A stretch of 64,000 bases of DNA from Pseudomonadota bacterium (lineage in GTDB: Bacteria > Pseudomonadota > Alphaproteobacteria > Micropepsales > Micropepsaceae). The stretch spans positions 36,986-100,985 of the forward strand of contig JACQDN010000013.1 in the NCBI GenBank assembly GCA_016201105.1, read 5' to 3'. The number at the start of each line of letters is the position of its first letter. The stretch's first letter is position 1. The position numbers and the translations under genes are program-made. Under the pieces are notes generated by a model. The model saw only the letters and a list, made by a program, of their open reading frames with translations. It ran no database searches and had not been told where the DNA came from. This document shows, one piece after another, positions 46,326-55,418 of this stretch.

Positions 46326-47965
46326 GGGGCGCGCTCGCCGCGGCCGGCAGGCAAGGGTAGTCCCAACACGTTGCACGCCACCGCTTCTGCCACTTTGATG
46401 CCGTCGACAGCCGCGGAAAGTATGCCGCCTGCAAAACCTGCGCCCTCGCCGGCCGGGTAGAGCCCAACCGTATTCACGCTTTGATAGCTCGCGTCGCGCC
46501 GAATGCGGATGGGCGATGAGGTGCGCGTCTCTACGCCCGTCAGCACGGCGTCGTCCATCGCAAAGCCCGCGATCTGGCGATCGAATACCGGCAAGGCTTC
46601 GCGAATGGCGGCGATGGCAAAATCGGGCAGACACTGCGAAAGATCGGTGGGCGTCACGCCGGGACGGTAGGACGGCACGATGCTGCCGAGCGATGTCGAG
46701 GCCTTGCCGGCGAGGAAATCGCCGACGCGCTGGGCGGGCGCATGATAGTTGGAGCCGCCCGTCACGAAGGCGCGCTGTTCCCATTTGCGCTGCAGATCGA
46801 TACCGGCCAGCACATGTTCGGGATAGTCCGCGGGTGTGATGCCGACGACGATGCCGGCATTGGCATTCCTCTCGTTGCGCGAATATTGGCTCATGCCGTT
46901 GGTGACGACGCGCCCTTCTTCCGAGGCCGCGGCGACAACGGTGCCGCCGGGGCACATGCAGAAGCTGTAGACATCGCGTCCGTTCGAGGCGTGATGCACG
47001 AGTTTGTAGTCGGCCGCCCCCAGCTGCTTGATGCTCTTGCCGAAGCGGGCGCAATCGATCAGCGATTGGGGATGTTCGATGCGAAAGCCGATGGAAAAGG
47101 GCTTGGCTTCCACGTCGACGCCGCGTTTGTGCAGCATGTGAAACGTATCGCGGGCGCTGTGACCGACGGCCAGGATCACGTGCTCGGCGGCGATGTGCTT
47201 GCCGTTCGCCAGCACCACGCCGCGCACGCGTCGCGCGCCATCCGGCGCCGTTTCGATCTCGAGATCGTCGACGCGGCTCTGGAAGCGATATTCGCCGCCG
47301 AGTTCTTCGATGGTCGCGCGCATTTTCTCGACCATTGCGACAAGGCGGAAGGTGCCGATATGAGGCTTCGCTTCGCTGAGGATTTCTTCCGGCGCACCGG
47401 CCTTGACGAATTCGACGAGCACTTTGCGCCCCAGATAGCGCGGATCCTTGATCTGGCTGTAAAGCTTGCCGTCGGAAAAGGTGCCGGCACCACCTTCGCC
47501 GAACTGCACGTTGGATTCGGGATTGAGTTCGGAACGCCGCCACAAGGCCCAGGTGTCCGTGGTGCGCTCGCGCACGAGCTTGCCGCGTTCCAGGATGATG
47601 GGGCGAAAGCCCATTTGCGCCAGAACGAGTCCGGCAAACAAGCCGCAAGGTCCGGTGCCGATGACGAGCGGCCGGGACGGCAATCGCTCGGGCGCCTTGG
47701 CGACGAACTTGTAGTCCATGTCCGGCGCGAGCTTGACGTGCGGATCGTTCTTGAACTGCGACAGCAGGAAGGCTTCGTTCCGCGTCTCCACGTCGAGCGT
47801 GTAAATGGTCGCGATCGCCGACTTTTTGCGCGCGTCAAAAGCCCGTTTGAAGACGGTGAAGCCGACGAGATCGCCCGGGCTGAGGCGCAGCCGCTTGAGG
47901 ATAGCGGTCTTCGGCGCGTCCAGCGGATGGTCGAGCGGCAGTTTGATTTCGGTCAGGCGCAACAT
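46304..47965 (-). CDS. FAD-dependent dehydrogenase (COG2509 type)
   Basis: 553 residues. N-terminal domain of about 90 residues (LPLDHPLDAPKTAILKRLRL) precedes the Rossmann FAD site VIGTGPCGLFAGLVLAQMGF (about 100). NVQFGEGGAGTFSDGKLYSQI and the C-terminal VGLYPAGEGAGFAGGILSAAVDG are signatures of the COG2509 uncharacterised FAD-dependent dehydrogenase group. Its reaction is unknown. No signal peptide. Overlaps the ribbon-helix-helix gene by 22 bp at its 3' end. Confidence 0.87.
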   Translation of the reverse strand: MLRLTEIKLPLDHPLDAPKTAILKRLRLSPGDLVGFTVFKRAFDARKKSAIATIYTLDVETRNEAFLLSQFKNDPHVKLAPDMDYKFVAKAPERLPSRPLVIGTGPCGLFAGLVLAQMGFRPIILERGKLVRERTTDTWALWRRSELNPESNVQFGEGGAGTFSDGKLYSQIKDPRYLGRKVLVEFVKAGAPEEILSEAKPHIGTFRLVAMVEKMRATIEELGGEYRFQSRVDDLEIETAPDGARRVRGVVLANGKHIAAEHVILAVGHSARDTFHMLHKRGVDVEAKPFSIGFRIEHPQSLIDCARFGKSIKQLGAADYKLVHHASNGRDVYSFCMCPGGTVVAAASEEGRVVTNGMSQYSRNERNANAGIVVGITPADYPEHVLAGIDLQRKWEQRAFVTGGSNYHAPAQRVGDFLAGKASTSLGSIVPSYRPGVTPTDLSQCLPDFAIAAIREALPVFDRQIAGFAMDDAVLTGVETRTSSPIRIRRDASYQSVNTVGLYPAGEGAGFAGGILSAAVDGIKVAEAVACNVLGLPLPAGRGERAPQFEVLV

Positions 47966-47994
47966 GGGGCGTCGTTACAGGATCGCGCGATCAT

Positions 47995-48203
47995 TATCAC
48001 CTCCCCCTCGTGGGGAGGTCGAAATTTGCGGGACGCAAATTTCGGGTGAGGGGAAGCGTCGACACCTCTCCTCACCCGATCCACCTTCGCTAAAGCTACG
48101 GCGGACCAGGTGATTCACAAGATCCGCCGAAGCATTTTGCGTAGGCGGGAAAATCTTCGCTGCGCTCAGATTTTTCGACCTCCCCACAAGGGGGAGGTGA
48201 TTG
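47995..48203. repeat. Intergenic palindromic element with inverted ends
   Basis: A 209-bp intergenic element bounded by about 26-bp inverted repeats: left begins ATCACCTCCCCCTCGTGGGG, right ends with the near-perfect reverse complement. Inside are ACCTCCCC/GGGGAGGT hairpins at both ends, a perfect 10-bp GAAATTTGCG/CGCAAATTTC hairpin (48021-48043), and GGGTGAGG/CCTCACCC. Occurs between genes only. A second element of the same architecture lies at 51762-51942; both look like a MITE-like or repetitive extragenic palindrome family. Confidence 0.75.
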
Positions 48204-48244
48204 ACGACGCTTGCGCGAAGCAGTGCCGATGCCGATAAACCGGC

Positions 48245-49456
48245 ATGAGCGCTTCAAAACAGGTCGCGGTGATCGGCGCGGGTCCCGCCGGGTTGATGGC
48301 GGCTGAAGTCGTCAGCGCCACCGGCGTTGCCGTGACAGTCTACGAGCGTATGCCGAGCGTCGGGCGCAAATTGCTGATGGCGGGGCGCGGCGGGCTCAAT
48401 CTTACCCATTCGGAAGACTATGCGAGGTTCGTGACGCGCTATGGCGACGCAAACCCGCGTCTGCGCCACGCCCTCGATGCCTTTCCGCCGTCCGCACTCG
48501 TCGCCTGGGCCGATGGCCTTGGCCAACAAACCTTTGTCGGTTCCAGCGGCCGCGTTTTTCCCAAAGCGATGAAAACTTCGCCGCTTTTGCGTGCCTGGCT
48601 GGCGCGGCTCGACCGCCAGGGCGTGAAGATCCGCACGCGCTCGGAATGGCTGGGTTGGGATGGTGACGCGCTGCGCATTCGCTGCGCCGAGGGCCGGGAA
48701 GACAGAGTATTCGCGGACGCGGTCGTCCTTGCACTCGGCGGCGCGAGCTGGCCGCGATTGGGTTCGAACGGGGCATGGGCCGCTGTTCTGCAAAGCCGGG
48801 GCGTAGATGTCGCGAAGCTGCAGCCTGCGAATTGCGGCTTCACGATCGCCTGGAGTGAAAGTTTCCAACGTTTCGCGGGCAATCCGCTCAAGAACATCGC
48901 GCTCGGCTTCGAAGGTCAGACATCACGCGGCGATGCCGTGATCGCTCGCTACGGCATCGAGGGTGGCGCGGTCTATGCGCTATCGGCACAATTGCGGGAC
49001 GCCATTGCCGGAAATGGGTGCGCGGTTTTGTCGATCGATCTACGGCCCAATCTTTCTCCTGCCGAACTTGTGCGAAAGCTCTCTCAGCCACAGGGCAGCC
49101 AGTCGCTCACAAACTATCTGCGCAAGGCTGTGCATCTGTCGCCGCCGGAGATCAATCTCCTGCGCGAAGTCCACGGCGCTTCGTTGGGGCGAGATGCATC
49201 CGCGTTGCCTCAGCAAATCAAATCGCTGAAGCTCACGCTGACTGCGCCGCAGTCGCTGGATCGCGCCATCTCCACCGCAGGCGGCGTCTCCTTTGCATCG
49301 CTCGACGAGAACCTGATGCTCAAGAGCATGCCCGGCGTCTTTGTCGCCGGCGAAATGCTCGACTGGGAGGCCCCGACGGGCGGCTATCTGCTTCAGGCCT
49401 GCTTTGCAACCGGCGTGGCGGCGGCAAAGGGCGCGCTGAACTGGCTCGGCAAGTAG
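48245..49456 (+). CDS. Flavoprotein, HI0933/TIGR03862 type
   Basis: 403 residues. Rossmann VIGAGPAGLMAAEVV at the N terminus, then GRKLLMAGRGGLNLTHSE, the signature of the HI0933-like/TIGR03862 flavoproteins, and C-terminal GVFVAGEMLDWEAPTGGYLLQACFATGV. These are predicted FAD-binding oxidoreductases of unassigned reaction. Independent of the other flavoprotein at 46304-47965, from which it differs. Same strand as the ABC-F gene that begins 15 bp after its stop. Confidence 0.87.
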   Translation: MSASKQVAVIGAGPAGLMAAEVVSATGVAVTVYERMPSVGRKLLMAGRGGLNLTHSEDYARFVTRYGDANPRLRHALDAFPPSALVAWADGLGQQTFVGSSGRVFPKAMKTSPLLRAWLARLDRQGVKIRTRSEWLGWDGDALRIRCAEGREDRVFADAVVLALGGASWPRLGSNGAWAAVLQSRGVDVAKLQPANCGFTIAWSESFQRFAGNPLKNIALGFEGQTSRGDAVIARYGIEGGAVYALSAQLRDAIAGNGCAVLSIDLRPNLSPAELVRKLSQPQGSQSLTNYLRKAVHLSPPEINLLREVHGASLGRDASALPQQIKSLKLTLTAPQSLDRAISTAGGVSFASLDENLMLKSMPGVFVAGEMLDWEAPTGGYLLQACFATGVAAAKGALNWLGK

Positions 49457-49470
49457 GCTAGAAGCCCGCC

Positions 49471-51273
49471 ATGGCCGCGCCGCTGCTCACGCTGCAAGAC
49501 ATCCATCTCGCCATCGGCAATACGCCGCTGCTGGAGGGCGCGGAGCTGTTTGTGGAAGCCGGTGAGCGGCTTTGCATTGTCGGGCGCAACGGTTCGGGCA
49601 AGTCCACGCTCTTGAGGATCGCGGTCGGCGCGCTGGAAGCGGATTCCGGACGCCGCTTCGTGCAGCCGGGTGCCACGATGCAGTACCTACCGCAGGAGCC
49701 CGATCTTTCCGGCTATGCAACGACGCTGGCTTACGTCGAATCCAATCTCGCGCACGGCGACGATGCCAGCCGGGCCTACTATCTCCTTGGCCAACTCGGA
49801 TTGACGGGCAGGGAATCCACCGCCGAACTCTCCGGCGGCCAGGCGCGCCGTGCCGCGCTCGCGCGTGTGCTGGCCCCGGCGCCCGACATCCTTCTTCTCG
49901 ACGAACCCACCAACCATCTCGATCTGCCGGCCATTCTCTGGCTGGAGCAGGAACTGGCCGCGATGAGCGGCGCACTCGTCATCATCAGCCACGACCGGCG
50001 CTTCCTTCAGAATCTGTCGCGCGCCACGTTGTGGCTCGATCGTGGCCGCACGGCGCGGCTCGACAGAGGTTTTGCGGAATACGAGGCCTGGCGCGACCGG
50101 CTGCTCGCGGAAGAGGAACTGGAGCGGCACAAACAGGATCGCAAGATCGCCGCCGAAGAACATTGGGTCCGCTACGGCGTCACCGCGCGGCGCAAGAGGA
50201 ATGTGCGACGCATGGCGGAACTGGCCACCTTGCGCCGCACGCGCCGCGAAGCGCGCCAGCAATTGGGGCAGGTGAAGATCACGGTCGCCGAGGCGACCGG
50301 CGCGGGCACGCGCGTCATCGAAGCCAAGAAGATCTCCAAATCCTACGGCGACAGAAGCGTGGTGCGCGATTTCTCCACTCGCATCCTGCGCGGCGATCGT
50401 ATCGGGCTTGTCGGCGCCAACGGCTCGGGCAAGACCACGCTGATCAATCTGCTCACCGGGCGGCTCAAGCCCGACGCGGGCGAACTCGTTCTTGGCACCA
50501 ATATCGCCGCCGCCACACTCGATCAATCGCGCGCGCTGCTCGATTCCGAGACGACATTGGCCAATGTGCTCACCGGCGGCTCCGGCGATATCGTCGAAGT
50601 GGGCGGACAGCGCAAGCACGTCATCGGCTACATGAGGGATTTTCTCTTCCTGCCAGAGCAGGCCAAGACACCGGTGCGCGTGCTCTCGGGCGGCGAGCGG
50701 GCGCGGCTGCTCTTGGCGCGGGCGCTGGCGACGCCGTCCAACCTCTTGGTGCTGGACGAGCCGACCAACGATCTCGATCTGGAAACGCTGGATTTGCTGG
50801 AAGAGACGATCGGCGACTACCCCGGCACCGTGCTGCTGGTCAGCCACGACCGCGATTTTCTCGACCGCACCGTCACCGCGACGATCTTCGCCGACGGCGA
50901 TGGACGCTTCAGCGAATATGCCGGCGGCTACAGCGATATGATGGCGCAGCGCGGCGAGGGCGTTGCGGCGAAAGCGCCCAAGGCGGAAAGCAAGCCCGCG
51001 CCGAAAGAGCGCAAACCATCCGACAAGCCCCGCACCAAACTCACCTTCGCCGACAAGCATGCGCTCGAAACATTGCCCGCCAGGATTGAAGCGCTGGAGG
51101 ACGCGATCGCCGGTCTGCAAAAGGAACTTTCGGACGGAAATCTCTACGCCCGCGATCCGGCGAAGTTCCGCGCACTGTCGGAAAAGCTCTCCGCCGCCGA
51201 ACAGGAACGCACGGCCGCCGAAGACCGCTGGCTGCAGCTGGAAATGCAGCGGGAGGAACTGGAAGGTCAATAG
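49471..51273 (+). CDS. uup: ABC-F family ATPase (Uup type)
   Basis: 600 residues, two ABC domains and no membrane domain. First Walker A GRNGSGKST with signature LSGGQARR and LLLDEPTNHLDL; second Walker A GANGSGKTT with LSGGERAR and VLDEPTNDLDLETLDL. A C-terminal coiled coil (about 520-598, RIEALEDAIAGLQKEL and REELEGQ) separates the Uup subgroup from other ABC-F proteins. Acts on ribosomes or on nucleic acids in related organisms. Convergent with the CopD-like gene (7 bp overlap). Confidence 0.9.
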   Translation: MAAPLLTLQDIHLAIGNTPLLEGAELFVEAGERLCIVGRNGSGKSTLLRIAVGALEADSGRRFVQPGATMQYLPQEPDLSGYATTLAYVESNLAHGDDASRAYYLLGQLGLTGRESTAELSGGQARRAALARVLAPAPDILLLDEPTNHLDLPAILWLEQELAAMSGALVIISHDRRFLQNLSRATLWLDRGRTARLDRGFAEYEAWRDRLLAEEELERHKQDRKIAAEEHWVRYGVTARRKRNVRRMAELATLRRTRREARQQLGQVKITVAEATGAGTRVIEAKKISKSYGDRSVVRDFSTRILRGDRIGLVGANGSGKTTLINLLTGRLKPDAGELVLGTNIAAATLDQSRALLDSETTLANVLTGGSGDIVEVGGQRKHVIGYMRDFLFLPEQAKTPVRVLSGGERARLLLARALATPSNLLVLDEPTNDLDLETLDLLEETIGDYPGTVLLVSHDRDFLDRTVTATIFADGDGRFSEYAGGYSDMMAQRGEGVAAKAPKAESKPAPKERKPSDKPRTKLTFADKHALETLPARIEALEDAIAGLQKELSDGNLYARDPAKFRALSEKLSAAEQERTAAEDRWLQLEMQREELEGQ

Positions 51274-51740
51274 CCGTGCACGCCCGCCACCGCGGCCGCG
51301 ACCACGCACAAGCTGACGAGCAGGAGCACCCAGTGCGCGCGGGTGAGAAATTTCAACGCCCGATCCGAGTCCCGCCGCAGGAATTGGGAGAACCGGCGAT
51401 GAAGAAAGAGCGGTTCGGCCACGAACAAGATTAGAAAGAAAACGATCCACCAGCCAGCCATCGCATCGAGCCACCAACCGGAAGCTTGTATGAATTGGGC
51501 CCAAAGACCGTATCCATCTGCCATGACGGTCCCGCTAATGCCGACGACCAGAACTGCGGCGCGAGCAATCCACGCGAAGCGGCGTTCGAGACGCTCGAAC
51601 ATGTCGGCCCGAGTCTCTGAGTCCGGCAGTTTCGCGGCGATGGGGAGCACGACAAGGGTGACGAACGCCATCCCGCCGATCCAGATGATAACGCCCAGGA
51701 TATGAAGGATTCGGGCGATGGCGAGTGTGTCCAAAGTCAT
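51267..51740 (-). CDS. CopD-like / DUF2269-type membrane protein
   Basis: 157 residues with four transmembrane helices (about 8-30, 55-75, 85-108, 130-155). The first helix carries ARILHILGVIIWIGGMAFVTLVV, where His and Gly pattern resembles the CopD/haem-copper-related membrane family. The reduced size suggests a single-domain membrane protein; copper or haem relation is only by similarity of that motif. Confidence 0.72.
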   Translation of the reverse strand: MTLDTLAIARILHILGVIIWIGGMAFVTLVVLPIAAKLPDSETRADMFERLERRFAWIARAAVLVVGISGTVMADGYGLWAQFIQASGWWLDAMAGWWIVFFLILFVAEPLFLHRRFSQFLRRDSDRALKFLTRAHWVLLLVSLCVVAAAVAGVHGY

Positions 51741-51761
51741 CGTCGTTCCTGCTCCAAATCT

Positions 51762-51942
51762 ACCCTCCCCTTGAGGGAGGGTCGAAGCGCGACGCGCTTC
51801 GGGGAGGGGTCATGCCGAGTGCTCTAAGGCGAGCGAGCGCATTTCGGCACGGATCAATTCGTACGGCCCGGCATGACCCCTCCCCGAAATTCCCTGCTCA
51901 CTTCGTTCGCATGAAATTTCGACCCTCCCTCAAGGGGAGGGT
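51762..51942. repeat. Intergenic palindromic element, second copy type
   Basis: 181 bp flanked by perfect 24-bp terminal inverted repeats (ACCCTCCCCTTGAGGGAGGG plus TCGA at the left, reverse complement at the right). A nested inner pair TTCGGGGAGGGGTCATGCC / GGCATGACCCCTCCCCGAA makes a second perfect 19-bp inverted repeat. No ORF. Lies 20 bp from the CopD-like gene start and 8 bp past the porin stop. Confidence 0.75.
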
Positions 51943-51949
51943 CGTTCAT

Positions 51950-53185
51950 TCAATAGCTGAGCGTGAGCGCCAACCAAGTTTTGGTGCGGCTGGCGAAGCC
52001 GGCGACGCCGATGTAGTCCGCATAGGCGAGGTCAAGCCGCCAGTGGTCGGTAATCTTCGCGCTGGTCTCCAGATCGACTTCGTGTCCGAGCGATCCCGAG
52101 CCATGCATTGCCTGAAAATCGTGATACCAGATCGCGGCGCTCAGCTTGCGCGCGGCGCCGAAAATCTCCGCGCTCGTCTGGTAACCGAGCTTGGCATAGC
52201 GATCCGAGATGCCTCGTGCCGGTGTGGTCAGGAACGCGTCGGCATAGCCTTGAAAGGCGTGCAACGTGGCCAGCGGCGTAGAAAACCCAATCGTGCCGTT
52301 GCCGTTCAAGGTCTCGATGCCGCCGGTGAGCGACCATGAATCATAGTCGATCCCGGCTTCGAGCCGCCAATAGTTCAGTGAGATATCGAGGGGATTGTTG
52401 GCGTAGTCGGTTTGGCGCGCATAGCCCGCCAGATAGCGAACCTTCAACGCGTCGCTCAACGTCTGCGAGCCGCCGAATTGCAATCCGTAGGTGGCGGTCG
52501 ACAGCTTGGGGCTCTGATGCAGATCGAGCAGATAGGCGTAGCCAACCACCTTGCCGATATCCGCGATCGTATAAGCCGCATTGAAGATGTGCGTGCTGCC
52601 GTCGAAATGGCTTACCGCACTGCGCTCGCCGAAGACGCGATTGACGCGGTCGATATAGGCATAGCTCGCCACAAGACCCGGTAGGCCGGTGTAGTCGATA
52701 CGTGCCGCGTCGAAGGTTTGCTCGTTCTGGCGAAAGGCGGAAGCGCCGATGAAGCGCTGATCGTCGAGATTGATCACCTGGCGGCCAAGCGTCAGCCCGA
52801 CATCCGGCACGCCGGCGTAAGTGAGCTGCAGTCGGTTCAATTCCAGATTTTCCGGATCGGGAACCTGCGGATAGATCGTCTTGCCGTTGACCGTGTCGTT
52901 GAACCCATTGGAGAGATGTTGTGTCGCTTCGAGTTCCGCCAGCAGCTTGAACTTGGCGATGTCCGGCGTTTCGAAACCGAGGCGTTCTCGTAGCGTGAGC
53001 GCGGACGCATCCCTGTGAAAGCCATGCTGATCGACGCCTTCATAGCGAAGCCTGGCATCGAACAACAGTTTTCCTTGGCCGACGAAAACGGAAATGGCGT
53101 CGGCCTGTGCGGCAGCTGTGCTGACCGCAAGAAGCGCGAGGAACCCGCCGGCGATCAGAAGGGCTTTGAACAATCTCTTGGTCAT
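51950..53185 (-). CDS. Outer-membrane porin (alginate-export/OprB-like)
   Basis: 411 residues, signal peptide at about 1-29 (FKALLIAGGFLALLAVSTAAAQA). The mature part has repeating 10-14 residue strands with aromatic girdle residues, typical of a large beta-barrel; the segments RLRYEGVDQHGFHRDASALTLRERLGFET and LELNRLQLTYAGVPDVGLTLGRQ match the alginate_exp/OprB-like porin type. ATG overlaps the Crp stop (ATGA), so it is in one operon with the regulator, and lies beside the nar operon. It may admit nitrate or nitrite across the outer membrane. Confidence 0.75.
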   Translation of the reverse strand: MTKRLFKALLIAGGFLALLAVSTAAAQADAISVFVGQGKLLFDARLRYEGVDQHGFHRDASALTLRERLGFETPDIAKFKLLAELEATQHLSNGFNDTVNGKTIYPQVPDPENLELNRLQLTYAGVPDVGLTLGRQVINLDDQRFIGASAFRQNEQTFDAARIDYTGLPGLVASYAYIDRVNRVFGERSAVSHFDGSTHIFNAAYTIADIGKVVGYAYLLDLHQSPKLSTATYGLQFGGSQTLSDALKVRYLAGYARQTDYANNPLDISLNYWRLEAGIDYDSWSLTGGIETLNGNGTIGFSTPLATLHAFQGYADAFLTTPARGISDRYAKLGYQTSAEIFGAARKLSAAIWYHDFQAMHGSGSLGHEVDLETSAKITDHWRLDLAYADYIGVAGFASRTKTWLALTLSY

Positions 53186-53925
53186 AGGTGGTGATCCGAA
53201 GTTGACGCGAGTTCGCCGCGCATTTGCGATCGACTGTCTTGTGTGGAAGTTTTGAGCCGCGCCACGGAAACGATTTCGATGTTTGCCCCGCTCGTCGCCA
53301 CGCCCAAAACGCTCAGACGTTTCAGCGCCCGCGACAGGGTTTCCGGTGTCATGCCGAGATGCGCCGCCAGTTCGCGCTTCGAGCCAGGCAGGCTGAATTT
53401 GGCCGCGCCTTGGCGCGTACCGGCGCGCTCGAGCAAATAGCGGATCAACCGCTGCTCCGCGTCCCCGGCTCTGGCCTGCGTGAAATTCTTCAGCAGCAAA
53501 CGCCACTGCGCCGCCAGGATGCGGGTGACGATAACGGCAAACGGCAACTCTGTTTCTGCGAGGTGGCGAAAATCGGCTGCGGGAATGAGAAGGGCGAGAA
53601 CGTCCGTCGTCGCCTTGGCCGTTGCCATGTAGGGAAGTTGGAGAAGCGCGGGGGGAATGAGGATGATGTCTCCGTCGTCGACGAAGTCGACGATGCTCTC
53701 TTCGCGCTCGGCGCCGGTCACCAGCGAAACGCGCCCGTCCACGATCGCGTAGACAAAATGAGCACGCTCGTTTTCGCGAAAAAGTGTCGAACCGCGGCCG
53801 ATGTGCTGCAGGCCGGAGACTTCGCTCAGCTGCGCAAGCACGCCGCGCGGCAATTTCGCGAACGCGTCAATGCGCATGAGAGCGGTTTTCTTGTCCATCG
53901 CCATGGCGGGAGCTGAACGGTCCAT
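53182..53925 (-). CDS. Crp/Fnr family regulator (DNR/NNR-like)
   Basis: 247 residues from an ATG at 53925, chosen because the frame start at 53940 lies upstream of the transcription start expected from the FNR box. N-terminal cyclic-nucleotide-binding-like domain and a C-terminal Crp helix-turn-helix (GSKRELAAHLGMTPETLSRALKRLSVLGV, about 190-225). The N-terminal Cys cluster of Fnr is absent, so it does not hold an iron-sulfur cluster; it resembles DNR/NNR-type regulators that sense NO or haem, but the ligand is not proven. Likely activates narK-narGHJI through the palindrome at 53963-53984. Confidence 0.85.
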   Translation of the reverse strand: MDRSAPAMAMDKKTALMRIDAFAKLPRGVLAQLSEVSGLQHIGRGSTLFRENERAHFVYAIVDGRVSLVTGAEREESIVDFVDDGDIILIPPALLQLPYMATAKATTDVLALLIPAADFRHLAETELPFAVIVTRILAAQWRLLLKNFTQARAGDAEQRLIRYLLERAGTRQGAAKFSLPGSKRELAAHLGMTPETLSRALKRLSVLGVATSGANIEIVSVARLKTSTQDSRSQMRGELASTSDHHL

Positions 53926-53962
53926 CGAAATCCGCGACATCCTGCGGCGGCGGCAGGGGATG

Positions 53963-53984
53963 TTCCTTGATCCGGATCAAGGAA
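53963..53984. promoter_or_regulatory. FNR/DNR-type operator palindrome
   Basis: A perfect 22-bp palindrome, TTCCTTGATCCGGATCAAGGAA. Its core TTGAT-CCGG-ATCAA (53967-53980) equals the FNR consensus TTGAT-N4-ATCAA. It lies between the divergent crp/porin and narK genes. If centred near -41.5, transcription of narK would begin near 54015 (start codon at 54058), while crp would begin near 53932. Confidence 0.9.
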
Positions 53985-54057
53985 CGGATTGTCCCAAAAC
54001 AATAGGGTCGCGGTTGCCGGAAAGATCGTTTTCGGCGCTGCAACGCGGGACACTGCC

Positions 54058-55410
54058 ATGGTCGCAACGGACATCGCCTTCCCAACCGCAACCGGATTTC
54101 GCCAATACCGAGCTCTTGGATTGTCCGCCCTGGCGTTCATGGTGTGCTTTGCAGTGTGGACGCTCTTTTCCATCGTGGGCGTGAAGATCAAGCAGGAGTT
54201 GAGTCTCAATGATTCCGAATTCGGCCTGTTGATCGCGACCCCGGTTCTCACCGGTGCACTGAGCAGAATCTTCCTGGGCCTTTTGAGCGACCGCTTCGGC
54301 GGGCGGCGGGTCTTTGCGATTCTCATGCTGCTGACATCGGGCGCGGTCTATCTGGTGTCCGCCGTTTCGAGCTATCCCATGTTCCTGGTGACGGCATTGG
54401 GTCTCGGTTTCGCCGGCGGCTCGTTCGCCGTCGGCGTCTCCTATGTCTCCAACTGGTTCGATCGCGCTCATCAGGGAACGGCGCTCGGCATCTTCGGCGC
54501 CGGAACGATCGGCACTGCGATCACCGCATTCGGCGCGCCGCTGCTCGTCAATACCTTCGGCTGGCGCGAAACGGTCGAGCTTTATGCCGCCGTTCTGGCC
54601 CTCACGTCTGTCGTCTTCTTTCTGCTCACTAATGAAGACCCCGCGAGTGCCGCGCGCGCGTCAGGCACACTGAAGCCGCGCAAGCTCTCCGACCAATTGG
54701 CGCCGCTGGCGCGGCTGCAGGTCTGGCGCTTCTCGCTCTACTACTTCTTCGTTTTCGGCGCCTTCGTCGCGCTCGCGAGCTGGCTGCCGCGCTACTACAT
54801 GGGCATGTACGGTCTGCCGCTTGCCAAAGCGGGTTTGCTGACGACGGCTTTCGCTTTGCCGGCGGCCGCGTTCCGCGCCCTGGGCGGCTGGGTGTCGGAT
54901 CGTATCGGCGCGCGCACGGTGATGTATGCGACGTTCATTGCCTCCGTCATCGTGTGCTTCGCGCTCTCCTATCCTCAAACCGACTACGTGGTGCACGGGA
55001 TCAAGGGCACGATCGCGTTTTCGTTCGGCATTCCGTTGCCCGCGTTCGTTTCGCTCACGGTCGTGCTCGGCTTCTTCATGGCGATCGGCATGGCAGCCGT
55101 CTACAAGCACATTCCCGTCTATTATCCCGAACATGTCGGTGCTGTCGGCGGCCTTGTCGGCGCCATCGGCGGTCTCGGCGGCTTCTTCCTTCCCATCGCC
55201 TTCGGCGTGATGAACGACCTGACCGGCGTGTGGACGGCCTGCTTCATGCTGCTCTTCCTGTTGGTCGCCGCAGCGCTCGCCTGGATGCACGGCGCGATCC
55301 GGCTGATGGAACGCCACAGGATCGAGGCGCTCAAGACCCTGCCGCAGCTACCGGAAATGGCCGAACTGCACGAACCCAAACACGCAATGGCCTTGGCTGC
55401 TACGCGGTAG
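54058..55410 (+). CDS. narK: Nitrate/nitrite transporter (NarK)
   Basis: 450 residues, twelve predicted membrane helices, MFS nitrate/nitrite porter family. Signatures include GFRQYRALGLSALAFMVCFAVWTLFSIVGVKIKQEL and the NNP motif region GLGFAGGSFAVGVSYVSNWF; later GLVGAIGGLGGFFLPIAFGVMNDLTG. Single NarK, not a fused NarK1-NarK2. Carries nitrate in and nitrite out across the inner membrane for NarGHI. ATG at 54058 fits the predicted transcript; narG begins 8 bp after its stop. Downstream of a canonical FNR box, so induced by low oxygen. Confidence 0.94.
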   Translation: MVATDIAFPTATGFRQYRALGLSALAFMVCFAVWTLFSIVGVKIKQELSLNDSEFGLLIATPVLTGALSRIFLGLLSDRFGGRRVFAILMLLTSGAVYLVSAVSSYPMFLVTALGLGFAGGSFAVGVSYVSNWFDRAHQGTALGIFGAGTIGTAITAFGAPLLVNTFGWRETVELYAAVLALTSVVFFLLTNEDPASAARASGTLKPRKLSDQLAPLARLQVWRFSLYYFFVFGAFVALASWLPRYYMGMYGLPLAKAGLLTTAFALPAAAFRALGGWVSDRIGARTVMYATFIASVIVCFALSYPQTDYVVHGIKGTIAFSFGIPLPAFVSLTVVLGFFMAIGMAAVYKHIPVYYPEHVGAVGGLVGAIGGLGGFFLPIAFGVMNDLTGVWTACFMLLFLLVAAALAWMHGAIRLMERHRIEALKTLPQLPEMAELHEPKHAMALAATR

Positions 55411-55418
55411 GAATTTCC

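Noticed and set aside
45702..47648. 648-codon minus-strand frame overlapping COG2509 flavoprotein
   Set aside because: It is Arg-rich, lacks a domain and lies in a shifted frame of the flavoprotein gene.
49687..51504. 605-codon minus-strand frame opposite the ABC-F gene
   Set aside because: Shadow of a gene with two clear ABC cassettes.
54954..55418. Long N-terminal extension of the narG frame into narK
   Set aside because: The extension lies inside narK in another frame; NarG aligns from the ATG at 55419.
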